From Candidatus Bathyarchaeota archaeon (GTDB lineage: Archaea; Thermoproteota; Bathyarchaeia; Bathyarchaeales; Bathyarchaeaceae): a stretch of 9,910 nucleotides of DNA. The position numbers were made by a program, and so were the translations under genes. Below the pieces are notes generated by a model. The model saw only the letters and a program-made list of their open reading frames with translations. It searched no databases and was not told the DNA's origin. This document shows positions 1-5,999 of this stretch, piece by piece; the stretch's first letter is position 1, and every line of letters starts with the position of its first letter. Where the stretch lies: assembly GCA_020346825.1 (NCBI GenBank), contig CP070791.1:553680-563589 (forward strand), written 5' to 3'.

Positions 1-537
1 ACAAGAAGCCCACGTGGCACCGACACTGGTAGCGGCGAGCATGGCAATGGCAGTCTCCATTAGATTTGGCATGTAAGCACATACGCGGTCTCCGGGGGCA
101 ACTCCTATCTCGTGTAAAGACTTAGCCAAACTCGCCGCAGAGTTGTATACTTCGGCATAGTTCATCTTGGCTGATTTCTGGGTTTCTCCTTTGAAAATGA
201 AAGCTAGGTGTTTGTCTCTGTATCTCAAGAGATTCTCTGCGAAATTTAATCTTGCGCCAACAAACCACCTTGCACCAAGAAATTGACCTAGGTTGTCGAC
301 CACCCTGTCATATGTGCGAGAAGCTCTAATCTCTCCAAACTCCCACATTGCTGCCCAAAAATTCGATATGTTTTCAATCGACCAACTATACAGTTGAGCA
401 TAGGAGCTAATCTCCAGATTATATTTCTCGTTGACAAAGTCTATAAATCTGGTCATGTTAGCCCGCTTTATGAGTTCTTTGGAAGGTTGCCAGAGCAGTT
501 TTCCCATTGATTTGCTTCCTTCACTTTTTTTGGGCAT
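1..537 (-). CDS. Acetoacetyl-CoA synthetase-like acyl-CoA ligase, N-terminal part (cut by window edge)
   Basis: This is the first 179 residues of an ANL-superfamily ligase that runs off the left edge. Members activate a carboxylic acid with ATP and CoA; the acetoacetate-CoA ligase branch would produce acetoacetyl-CoA in the cytoplasm. What is seen: an opening LLWQPS, then YSWSIENISNFWAAMWEFG, RWFVGARLNFAENLLR, a PGDRVCAYMPN stretch and AIAMLAATSVGATWASC at the edge. This order matches the N-terminal ACS domain and the start of the AMP-binding domain of acetoacetyl-CoA synthetases. The ATP-binding and catalytic motifs lie outside the window, so substrate is inferred. Two in-frame ATGs exist: 537, with a TATA-like GATAAAAG about 30 bases upstream that would give a leaderless message, and 507, preceded by AAGGAAG. 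Family alignment does not decide between them. The gene diverges from the amidohydrolase remnant to its right. Confidence 0.85.
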   Translation of the reverse strand, partial: MPKKSEGSKSMGKLLWQPSKELIKRANMTRFIDFVNEKYNLEISSYAQLYSWSIENISNFWAAMWEFGEIRASRTYDRVVDNLGQFLGARWFVGARLNFAENLLRYRDKHLAFIFKGETQKSAKMNYAEVYNSAASLAKSLHEIGVAPGDRVCAYMPNLMETAIAMLAATSVGATWASC

Positions 538-656
538 GTCACAAGTGGAAATTTTAGGTTAGACTTTTATCTGTTTAAGAGCTTTTTCATACTGGTTTTG
601 CAGTTGTCTACCTTTGCACTGTCGCTTTTGGCACATGTGTTCAGGGGTAAGATAAA

Positions 657-892
657 CTGAAAATCATAGACTTTCATGTTCATGCAGCGAAATACCCCGT
701 GTGGAGGCTGGATATACACGAGCTTCTGAGAACGATGAGGCGCGAGGTTTATAGGGACTTCGATGACCGTGTGACTCCTGATATCTTGTTCATAATAATA
801 GATGATGCGGGCGCGGATTGAGCATGCATACATGGGAGGAAACTAGACGCAAGATACTTGAAAAGAATGCTGAAGAAATATTGGGGCTCTAG
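657..892 (+). pseudogene. Amidohydrolase (TIM-barrel, amidohydrolase_2-like) remnant with internal deletion
   Basis: Two pieces of one protein family lie head to tail in different frames. The first (657-821) reads KIIDFHVHAAKYPVW, the metal-binding FHVH motif that opens amidohydrolase_2 proteins, and continues through TPDILFIIIDDAGAD to a TGA at 819. The second begins at about 821 in another frame and reads EETRRKILEKNAEEILGL followed by TAG, the typical closing helix (KIL..NA..LLGL) of the same family. Roughly 200 central residues of a normal-sized enzyme are missing. A CTG stands at 657 where the initial Met is expected, with GGGGT about 9 bases upstream, so the start codon is also non-standard. 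The remnant therefore cannot encode a full barrel. An assembly error is an alternative explanation. The 88-residue minus-strand reading frame across the same bases is read as a shadow. Confidence 0.72.
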
Positions 893-899
893 CCTGTTC

Positions 900-1631
900 T
901 TATTCGTCGTAAGGTTCATGTATGACCTTTTTCACCTTCTTGGTAATTTTTGGTCCTAGTCCGTGGACATCTTTTAACCATCTGTCTACGTTAATTAGCG
1001 CGTCTAAAGGGGTTTGATACGATTTAAGGAGTGCTACTGCTTTTTCTCTGCCTATGTTTGGGAGGCTGGCCAAGAAGAATATCTGAGCTTCAGTCAGGGT
1101 TTCGATTTTCTTCACGGGATGCACCACTGGAATCCTCTTCCCAACTATCTGCTCTTGTTTTGCGGCTGTGTAAAGGAAGTCTATTGTCTCTTTGTAGCTG
1201 TTTGTATGGATCATGTAGATTTCGTGTTTTGCGAGGGCGAACATGGCTCCCCAGACTGAGGATGGCCGGATTTTACTGAATCTGTAGATGATGGGCAGAT
1301 ACCCTTCTATAAGGATGAAGGGCTTCGTGTAGGTTTCTTTCAATTTGAATAACTGCTCGAAGAGATGTCGTCTAGTGAGGGTGTGGACGAAATCTTGAAC
1401 GGTTTTTCTTTCAAAGGCGCAAAGATCTGAGATTACGTAGTCGCCTTTGTCAAGGGCTCTTATACTGATTTCGGCACCAAGTTTCTTTAGGCCTTTGACA
1501 ATTTTTGGAGCTGTGTTTGCTTCACGGCTATCCACGATGATGATGGGTTGGTCAGCTTTTCTTGTTTCTCCAAGAAAGTATAACAGGTTTTCGCCTTCTG
1601 GCATTCTATTTCCGTCCAAGTTTGCATGCAT
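900..1631 (-). CDS. XPF/ERCC4-family structure-specific endonuclease (short archaeal XPF)
   Basis: A 243-residue stand-alone XPF-type nuclease lacking the helicase part found in euryarchaeal Hef. Family members cut branched DNA (3' flaps, forks) as dimers during repair and fork processing. Seen: the nuclease core has VDSRE at residues 33-37, GDY at 63-65 and ERKTVQD at 74-80, which supply the metal-binding acidic residues of the ERCC4 domain. The C-terminal end carries two helix-hairpin-helix motifs, LPNIGREKA near 190-198 and VHGLGPKIT near 222-230. No PCNA-binding box is evident at the terminus. The start is uncertain: a TATA-like TTAAAAG at 1646-1652 predicts transcription beginning near 1623, downstream of the ATG at 1631, so the ATG at 1604 (Met10) is plausible and loses nothing from the fold. 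The gene lies 33 bases downstream of the alpha/beta hydrolase on the same strand, so co-transcription is possible. Confidence 0.93.
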   Translation of the reverse strand: MHANLDGNRMPEGENLLYFLGETRKADQPIIIVDSREANTAPKIVKGLKKLGAEISIRALDKGDYVISDLCAFERKTVQDFVHTLTRRHLFEQLFKLKETYTKPFILIEGYLPIIYRFSKIRPSSVWGAMFALAKHEIYMIHTNSYKETIDFLYTAAKQEQIVGKRIPVVHPVKKIETLTEAQIFFLASLPNIGREKAVALLKSYQTPLDALINVDRWLKDVHGLGPKITKKVKKVIHEPYDE

Positions 1632-1645
1632 GCATGCGTAGACTG

Positions 1646-1652
1646 CTTTTAA
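1646..1652 (-). promoter_or_regulatory. Possible TATA box upstream of the XPF-type nuclease
   Basis: TTAAAAG on the minus strand lies in the 33-base gap after the hydrolase stop codon. A transcription start about 26 bases downstream would fall near 1623, within the GCATGC-rich stretch, which would favour the in-frame ATG at 1604 over that at 1631. Confidence 0.35.
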
Positions 1653-1664
1653 TCCATGTTCCTA

Positions 1665-2354
1665 TCATTTTAAGTATTTTTTGAACCAGTTCACAGTTAG
1701 TTCAACGGCTTTTCTTCTGTGAAAAATGCAAGTGAACCTGTGGTCTGCACCCTCAATTACTCTAACGCTCTTTGGTTTGTTGGCGTTTTTATACAGAGTT
1801 TTGGCGTGGGACAGAGGCACTTGTTCATCTAGGCTGCCGTGGGTAATCAGAATAGGACAATGAACCTCTTTAATGGCTTTGGCTACGTTGTGTTTGCTAA
1901 CGTCTTCTCTGAGTCTTGTTAAACCATTGAACGCTTCTCCTTGAAACAATTCACTTAGGTGACAAGGGGTTGCCCAAATCGCCAACGCTCTTACTCTTCT
2001 ATCTTTTGCAGCCGTCAGAACTCCAACTGTTCCACCCAAGCTGCTTCCCACGATTCCTGTGTTATCATACCCTTGTTCCTGAACAAAATCCAAAGCATCT
2101 TTCAAGTCTTCCATTCTTCCAGTTATAGATGTGTTTTCAAACAAACTTCCGCTTTCTCCACATCCCCTGAAATCAAACCTCAAGATCGAGAGGCCTTCCC
2201 TGCAAAATCTTTGGGCGATGTTGACGTATTTTTCGCTATCCTTGTTGCTATATAAGCCGTGACACGTAATGATGCACGTTGAAGTGCTTTTGGGAGGCAA
2301 ATGAAAGACGCCAGCCAAACTGTGTTTGCTGAATTTCACACCTATTTCTTTCAT
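1665..2354 (-). CDS. Alpha/beta hydrolase (serine esterase/peptidase-like)
   Basis: A 229-residue cytoplasmic alpha/beta hydrolase with no signal peptide. Seen: the oxyanion-hole region CHGLYSNKDS near residues 31-40, the FDFRGCGES strand-turn at 60-68, the nucleophile elbow GSSLGG with Ser105, an acid at Asp176 in HGSLDEQVP, and the catalytic His205 in GADHRF. All three catalytic residues are in the expected order and spacing, so the enzyme should be active. The family covers esterases, lipases and S33-like peptidases; the substrate cannot be read from sequence. The start is well supported: TATA-like CTTAAATC lies about 26 bases upstream, so the message is probably leaderless or nearly so. 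A GGTG 3 bases before the ATG is too close to act as a normal ribosome-binding site. The XPF-type gene follows on the same strand. Confidence 0.92.
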   Translation of the reverse strand: MKEIGVKFSKHSLAGVFHLPPKSTSTCIITCHGLYSNKDSEKYVNIAQRFCREGLSILRFDFRGCGESGSLFENTSITGRMEDLKDALDFVQEQGYDNTGIVGSSLGGTVGVLTAAKDRRVRALAIWATPCHLSELFQGEAFNGLTRLREDVSKHNVAKAIKEVHCPILITHGSLDEQVPLSHAKTLYKNANKPKSVRVIEGADHRFTCIFHRRKAVELTVNWFKKYLK

Positions 2355-2376
2355 AGCACCAGTTTACGGTACCCTT

Positions 2377-2384
2377 GATTTAAG
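2377..2384 (-). promoter_or_regulatory. TATA box of the alpha/beta hydrolase gene
   Basis: CTTAAATC on the minus strand is centred about 26 bases before the ATG at 2354, the spacing expected for an archaeal leaderless transcript. Confidence 0.45.
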
Positions 2385-2543
2385 AATGTTCGTGGGCTAT
2401 GAAAGTAAAGAATGTGAAGTGACGTGGAGATGTGGAGCATGTGTCGGAAACGACAATATATCGAAAATTGAACAAAACTGGACAAAGAAAGGTCTAAGCC
2501 CTACGTAGAGAGGTGTTAATGTTGGCGTGTGGTCGAGTAGTTG

Positions 2544-2942
2544 CTAAAGGTCTTTAAAGCAATCGTTTGGGCTTTTCAAGATGCCGTTGTTGTTGCCGTT
2601 GAGATATAGCCGATTTAGTCCTATGCTTGTGAGCTTGCGGCAAATATGGTTCAACGATTCTTCGGTGCCGTTCAGCAGACTGTGACCGTCATGTGTGAGA
2701 GAATAAACTTTTCTAGGTCGGTCGTTATTCAAGTCCCACTGGCTCTTGATGTAACTCTTTTCTTCTAGGGCGCTGAGCAAGGGATAAATGGTGCTGGGAC
2801 CGAAGTATACCCCAAAATTCTTGCGAATGCTAGTAATGACTTGGTATCCATGCATAGGTTCCACCTTCAAATACTGGAGGATCACGAGATCAAGCAAACC
2901 CCTCATGAGTTTGATTTGGACCTCTCTCAGTTTTTGTCTCAT
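2544..2942 (-). CDS. PadR-family winged-helix transcriptional regulator
   Basis: A PadR-like regulator of about 132 residues. Seen: the helical opening LLDLVILQYL, PMHGYQVI, the recognition-helix region GPSTIYPLLSALEEKSYI, and the wing with RKVYSLTHDGHSLL. These are the standard PadR landmarks. The tail after residue ~100 (NGNNNGILKSPN) is polar and not typical, so a full dimerisation helix is not obvious. The ATG at 2942 is preferred because GAGGG lies 6 bases before it; an in-frame ATG at 2954 has no ribosome-binding site but would add only four residues. The gene has its own TATA-like TGTATAAG and a 22-bp palindrome directly upstream, and diverges from a second padR gene. PadR proteins usually repress their own and a neighbouring promoter; autoregulation here is inferred. 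Confidence 0.9.
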   Translation of the reverse strand: MRQKLREVQIKLMRGLLDLVILQYLKVEPMHGYQVITSIRKNFGVYFGPSTIYPLLSALEEKSYIKSQWDLNNDRPRKVYSLTHDGHSLLNGTEESLNHICRKLTSIGLNRLYLNGNNNGILKSPNDCFKDL

Positions 2943-2985
2943 ATCATCCCTCATGTGTTTATGTTCTACAGTTTTTCAGTTCAAC

Positions 2986-2993
2986 TCTTATAC
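2986..2993 (-). promoter_or_regulatory. TATA box of the minus-strand padR gene
   Basis: TGTATAAG on the minus strand predicts transcription starting near 2964, giving a leader of about 22 bases to the ATG at 2942. It abuts the palindrome at 2995-3016. Confidence 0.45.
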
Positions 2994-2994
2994 A

Positions 2995-3016
2995 ATATGT
3001 CCTTTTCAAGACATAT
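2995..3016. promoter_or_regulatory. 22-bp palindrome, candidate PadR operator
   Basis: ATATGTC and GACATAT form perfect 7-bp arms around an 8-base spacer. The ATGT...ACAT core is the kind of dyad known for PadR-family operators, though the spacing between the four-base cores is 10 here rather than the classical 8. It sits immediately upstream of the padR TATA box, where a bound protein would block TBP/TFB. A further copy of the half-site, AAGACATA, occurs in direct orientation at 3065-3072. Confidence 0.5.
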
Positions 3017-3040
3017 CGGCTTTCTACATAAGCTAGACGC

Positions 3041-3050
3041 CGATATAAAG
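3041..3050. promoter_or_regulatory. AT-rich TATA-like element in the divergent padR spacer
   Basis: CGATATAAAG reads as a TATA box in plus orientation and CTTTATATCG in minus orientation. It could drive either padR gene with a longer leader than the closer boxes would. Direction is undecided. Confidence 0.25.
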
Positions 3051-3148
3051 GTTCGTGCGACCAAAAGACATAACAAAGCATATTTGAGCATACTGGGCCA
3101 CGAAAAAGACTGGACAACTTAGGTGAGCAAAAAATCTTCTACCATGAA

Positions 3149-3156
3149 TTTAAAAG
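3149..3156 (+). promoter_or_regulatory. TATA box of the padR/polyprenyl-synthase operon
   Basis: ATTTAAAA is centred about 29 bases before the ATG at 3181, which points to a leaderless or almost leaderless message. No ribosome-binding site is visible before that ATG, in agreement. Confidence 0.45.
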
Positions 3157-3180
3157 GAAAAGAAACAGAAATAGACAAAC

Positions 3181-3528
3181 ATGGAAAGGAAAGCCTTGAC
3201 ACAGACATTCAGAAAGCAAATTGTTCAACGCATAACCAGAAACTTCCTTGACATTCTGATTTTAAGGTTAATCCAAACAGAACCTATGTGGGGCTACAAA
3301 ATTATCAAGAAAACAGAAAGGCTTTTTGGACTAAAGATTAGGCATGGCGCCCTATACCCTCTTCTCAACTCCATGGAAGCGAAGGGCTACCTCAGAAGCC
3401 AAAAGAAGACTGAAAGGGGGCGCGTAAGAAAGGTGTACAAAATCACGTCGAAGGGTATAGAACTCGTCGATGCCTACTACGACTTCTTGAAGGAACAGCT
3501 GCAAAGGCTAGACATCAAGGAAGCGTAG
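3181..3528 (+). CDS. PadR-family winged-helix transcriptional regulator, first gene of an operon
   Basis: A 115-residue PadR protein. Seen: FLDILILRLIQTEPMWGYKI (first two helices), the recognition region IRHGALYPLLNSMEAKGYL at about 56-75, and the wing RGRVRKVYKITSKGIELV, followed by a short C-terminal helix that can dimerise. It is similar in layout to the minus-strand PadR protein across the spacer, but differs in sequence, so the two are paralogues and not a recent duplication. The stop codon is separated by 2 bases from the TTG start of the polyprenyl-synthase-like gene, so the two are probably translationally coupled and the regulator may control that enzyme through its own promoter. 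The effector is unknown. Confidence 0.92.
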   Translation: MERKALTQTFRKQIVQRITRNFLDILILRLIQTEPMWGYKIIKKTERLFGLKIRHGALYPLLNSMEAKGYLRSQKKTERGRVRKVYKITSKGIELVDAYYDFLKEQLQRLDIKEA

Positions 3529-3530
3529 CC

Positions 3531-4565
3531 TTGGATCAAGAAGACCTTGGCCAAGAAGAGACAATAGTGCAGGTACAAAAGATTCTGGAAGAAAGGGGAA
3601 AAAAAGCTCTAGAGATAGCTAAAAAGACGGTTTTGGATGAAGAGATTGAATGCAAAGAGATTCGTGAGGCCCTAGACTATTTCATGACAGAATATTGGCA
3701 TGATGTAGCTAGACCAGCGTTGCTGTCTCTAGCCTGCGAAGCTGTGGGAGGCAATCCTGAATTTACGACACCTATAGCCATTTCCATGACACTGATAAGC
3801 GGAGGGATAGACATTCACGACGACCTCATTGACCAATCAAAAACTAAAGGAGCGCGTTCCACGGTTTTGGGCAAGTTTGGCAAGGACATAGCGTTGCTTG
3901 TTGGAGACGCCCTTCTATTCAAAGGCTTTACTCTGCTGCAAAAATCAGTTGAGAAGGGGATTCCAGCTGAAAAAATCGCAATTATCTTTGATGTAATTAA
4001 GAACACGTTCTTTGAACTTGGAGACGCAGAAGCCTTGGAACTCAAGTTCCGAGGACGAATAGACGTAACTCCGGAAGAATATCTCAGCGTGGTGAGAAAG
4101 AAAGCAGCGGATGTTCAAGCTCACACACACATCAGCGCTCTTCTTGGAGGAGGTTCGAAAGAAGAGATCGAAAGCCTCGGCGAATACGGTAGGCTCCTTG
4201 GAATGCTGATACTGTTGAGAGACGACTTGATAGACATGATTGAATTTGAAGAAGCCGTGCACAGGATCAAAAAGGAATACTTGTCTTTACCTATCCTTTA
4301 CGTTTTGCAGAATCCTGAAGCTAGACCAGCCCTCGTTCCTATTCTTGCTAAGAAGAAGATAACGGAAAAAGATGCTGAAAAGATTTTGGCGATTGTAGAT
4401 AAGGCGGGAGGGTTTGATCGCGTGGAGGAATATATGGAAGAGCTGGCTCAAAACGCGTATAATATACTGGAAACAATTAAAAAGAACAAAATATATCTAA
4501 AGCTGCTGATCGATGGAATGCTTGTGCCTGAATGGCGAAGCTATACTAGCGCCACCAAAACCTGA
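3531..4565 (+). CDS. Divergent isoprenyl diphosphate synthase-fold protein (polyprenyl_synt family)
   Basis: A 344-residue all-helical class I isoprenoid synthase-fold protein. Seen: the first aspartate motif HDDLID (Asp97, 98, 101), the conserved KFGKDIALLVGDALL after it, and the second aspartate motif RDDLID (231-235) followed by KKEYLSLP. Both Mg-diphosphate sites are therefore kept. However, residues that normally hold isopentenyl diphosphate are altered: the GGKRxRP motif is reduced to VARP near residue 61, the RRGxPT after the first aspartates reads KGARST, and the FQ before the second motif reads IL. Ordinary GGPP or FPP synthase activity is thus uncertain; a terpene-synthase-like, diphosphate-hydrolysing or other role is possible. 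The start is a TTG with AAGGAA about 8 bases upstream, 2 bases after the padR stop; a GTG at codon 13 is an alternative. Confidence 0.88.
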   Translation: MDQEDLGQEETIVQVQKILEERGKKALEIAKKTVLDEEIECKEIREALDYFMTEYWHDVARPALLSLACEAVGGNPEFTTPIAISMTLISGGIDIHDDLIDQSKTKGARSTVLGKFGKDIALLVGDALLFKGFTLLQKSVEKGIPAEKIAIIFDVIKNTFFELGDAEALELKFRGRIDVTPEEYLSVVRKKAADVQAHTHISALLGGGSKEEIESLGEYGRLLGMLILLRDDLIDMIEFEEAVHRIKKEYLSLPILYVLQNPEARPALVPILAKKKITEKDAEKILAIVDKAGGFDRVEEYMEELAQNAYNILETIKKNKIYLKLLIDGMLVPEWRSYTSATKT

Positions 4566-4621
4566 TGGGTAATTTCTTGCGCATCTTTTGATCACTTGTG
4601 TATCTGTTCTACATATATTCC

Positions 4622-4629
4622 TATATAAG
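4622..4629 (+). promoter_or_regulatory. Distal TATA-like box upstream of the MFS gene
   Basis: TATATAAG is a strong archaeal-type box predicting a start near 4651, about 90 bases before the transporter start. It also lies within the short dyad ATATA-TTCC-TATAT (4613-4626). It may be a second promoter or serve an untranslated leader. Confidence 0.35.
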
Positions 4630-4654
4630 ATTTGTTGAACACATATACAGGATG

Positions 4655-4690
4655 TCAGAATCTTGATCTAAGATCGTGTTTTCTGATTCT
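4655..4690. repeat. Nested inverted repeats between two TATA-like boxes
   Basis: TCAGAA (4655-4660) is complementary to TTCTGA (4681-4686), AGAATC to GATTCT (4657-4662 and 4685-4690), and inside them ATCTT/AAGAT close a five-base loop (4660-4674). The element sits between the distal and proximal TATA-like boxes of the transporter gene, so it may be an operator or a weak hairpin ending the upstream operon. The arms are short and chance is possible. Confidence 0.3.
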
Positions 4691-4696
4691 CAATTC

Positions 4697-4707
4697 TTAA
4701 TTAAAAG
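4697..4707 (+). promoter_or_regulatory. Proximal TATA box of the MFS transporter gene
   Basis: TTAATTAAAAG predicts transcription starting near 4728, so the message would have a leader of about 4 bases to the GTG at 4732 or 13 bases to the ATG at 4741. Confidence 0.45.
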
Positions 4708-4740
4708 AGCAAACAGCTTGAAATGTGAGCAGTGCACACG

Positions 4741-5985
4741 ATGCTTCAGACGCCACCAGAGGAATCGAGTGTAGTTCGCAAAGACTTCTTCATAATTTTC
4801 GTTTTGTTGTTCAATGCTTTGACGTGGTGGTATATCACGCCAATAATTGTAGAAGACCTTCTAATCGCACTCGACGTAACAGAATCACAAACCATCTTGA
4901 TTTGGACATCCTATTTCGCAGCAATTGTAGCATCCAGTATAGTTGGCTCGATTCTGTCAACCAAAATCAAAAGACTCAGTCTTCTCTATGCTTGGATTGT
5001 CTCGGGGATGGGTATTTCGTTACTACCTGCTTTGCTCAGCAATTCTTCAGCAATTCACGTTATGGTTGTCAGCGTTCTTTTTGGTGTCCTATTTGGGTTG
5101 GGTATGCCTTCCTGTTTGGCTTTTTTCGCAGATTGGACTCAAGTTGGAAATCGGGGACGAATAGGAGGGATAGTGTTGTTAGTCACTAACTTGAGCGCTC
5201 CTCTTTTTGCAATATTGTTTGGAATGTTTGATTTAGTAACAAGTTCGGTGATTCTGGCTGTGTGGAGAGGGTCCGGACTACTCGTATTCTTTTTGAAACC
5301 GGATGCGCGTGCAGAAGAAAAACTCGTTTCTGACAGAAAAGAGATTCCTTCTTTTGCGACCATCCTACAGAATAGGTCCTTTGTTCTCTACTTTGTTGCA
5401 TGGCTTTTGTTCTGTCTGGTAGATCGTTTTGAGACGCCGATTCAGAGGGGCTTCCTCGGAGATGACTACGAATCATTGCTTATGTTCGGGCCTATACTTG
5501 GAAGCATTTCAGCCTTTGTTGGAGGTCTATTATCAGATAGAATCGGGCGAAAGCGAGTATTGCTCTATGGTTTTGTCAGTTTGGGAATAGCCTACGCAAT
5601 CATCGGCATCGCGGATTATTTCTTTCTTGCTGTCCCATTGATGGTTTGGTATCTCTCTTTTGGCGTAATCTCCGTATCTGCAGGATTCATATGGGTTCTC
5701 CTTATCTTGGTGTTGTGGGGAGATTTATCCCAATCGGGTGCCCGAGAAAAATACTATGCGATTGGGACAATTCCTTTCTTTCTCACCAACATAATACAAC
5801 TATTTTCAGCTGAACACGTTACGTTACATCCGGAGAGCGCCTTCTCGTTGGCCGCTTTTTTCTTGTTCTTGGCAGTTTTGCCCCTGCTGTATGCTCCTGA
5901 GACTCTGCCCGAAAAGAAAATTGAGCTTAGACGTCTCAGAAAATACTTTGATGGCGCTAAAAAGATTAGCGAAAAGTATACCTGA
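4741..5985 (+). CDS. Major facilitator superfamily transporter
   Basis: A 414-residue polytopic membrane protein. About twelve hydrophobic segments can be drawn in two groups of six, split by a charged central loop near 188-210 (KPDARAEEKLVSDRKEIPS). The MFS signature between helices 8 and 9 is clear: GGLLSDRIGRKRVLLYG. The equivalent loop between helices 2 and 3 (SILSTKIKRLSLLYAW) lacks the usual Asp-Arg pattern. The substrate cannot be named; both efflux and uptake are possible. An in-frame GTG nine bases upstream (4732) is an alternative start that fits a leaderless message. The gene stands alone, 175 bases after the polyprenyl-synthase-like gene with its own TATA boxes, and converges on the ParA-like gene with 14 bases between stop codons. 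Confidence 0.88.
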   Translation: MLQTPPEESSVVRKDFFIIFVLLFNALTWWYITPIIVEDLLIALDVTESQTILIWTSYFAAIVASSIVGSILSTKIKRLSLLYAWIVSGMGISLLPALLSNSSAIHVMVVSVLFGVLFGLGMPSCLAFFADWTQVGNRGRIGGIVLLVTNLSAPLFAILFGMFDLVTSSVILAVWRGSGLLVFFLKPDARAEEKLVSDRKEIPSFATILQNRSFVLYFVAWLLFCLVDRFETPIQRGFLGDDYESLLMFGPILGSISAFVGGLLSDRIGRKRVLLYGFVSLGIAYAIIGIADYFFLAVPLMVWYLSFGVISVSAGFIWVLLILVLWGDLSQSGAREKYYAIGTIPFFLTNIIQLFSAEHVTLHPESAFSLAAFFLFLAVLPLLYAPETLPEKKIELRRLRKYFDGAKKISEKYT

Positions 5986-5999
5986 AAAACTCTTGAGGG

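Noticed and set aside
567..833. 88-codon minus-strand open frame
   Set aside because: It lies antisense to the amidohydrolase remnant, whose plus-strand reading matches known family ends; the minus frame has no ribosome-binding site and no recognisable protein character.
2326..2508. 60-codon plus-strand open frame
   Set aside because: It starts inside the hydrolase gene on the other strand, has no ribosome-binding site and shows no domain-like pattern. Its two-cysteine WRCGAC segment is not part of a zinc-finger arrangement.
2841..3122. 93-codon plus-strand frame ending in LSILGHEKDWTT, faintly like the LGH box of tyrosine recombinases
   Set aside because: Most of it is antisense to the padR gene, and the required catalytic Arg, His and Tyr context is absent, so the likeness is taken as chance.
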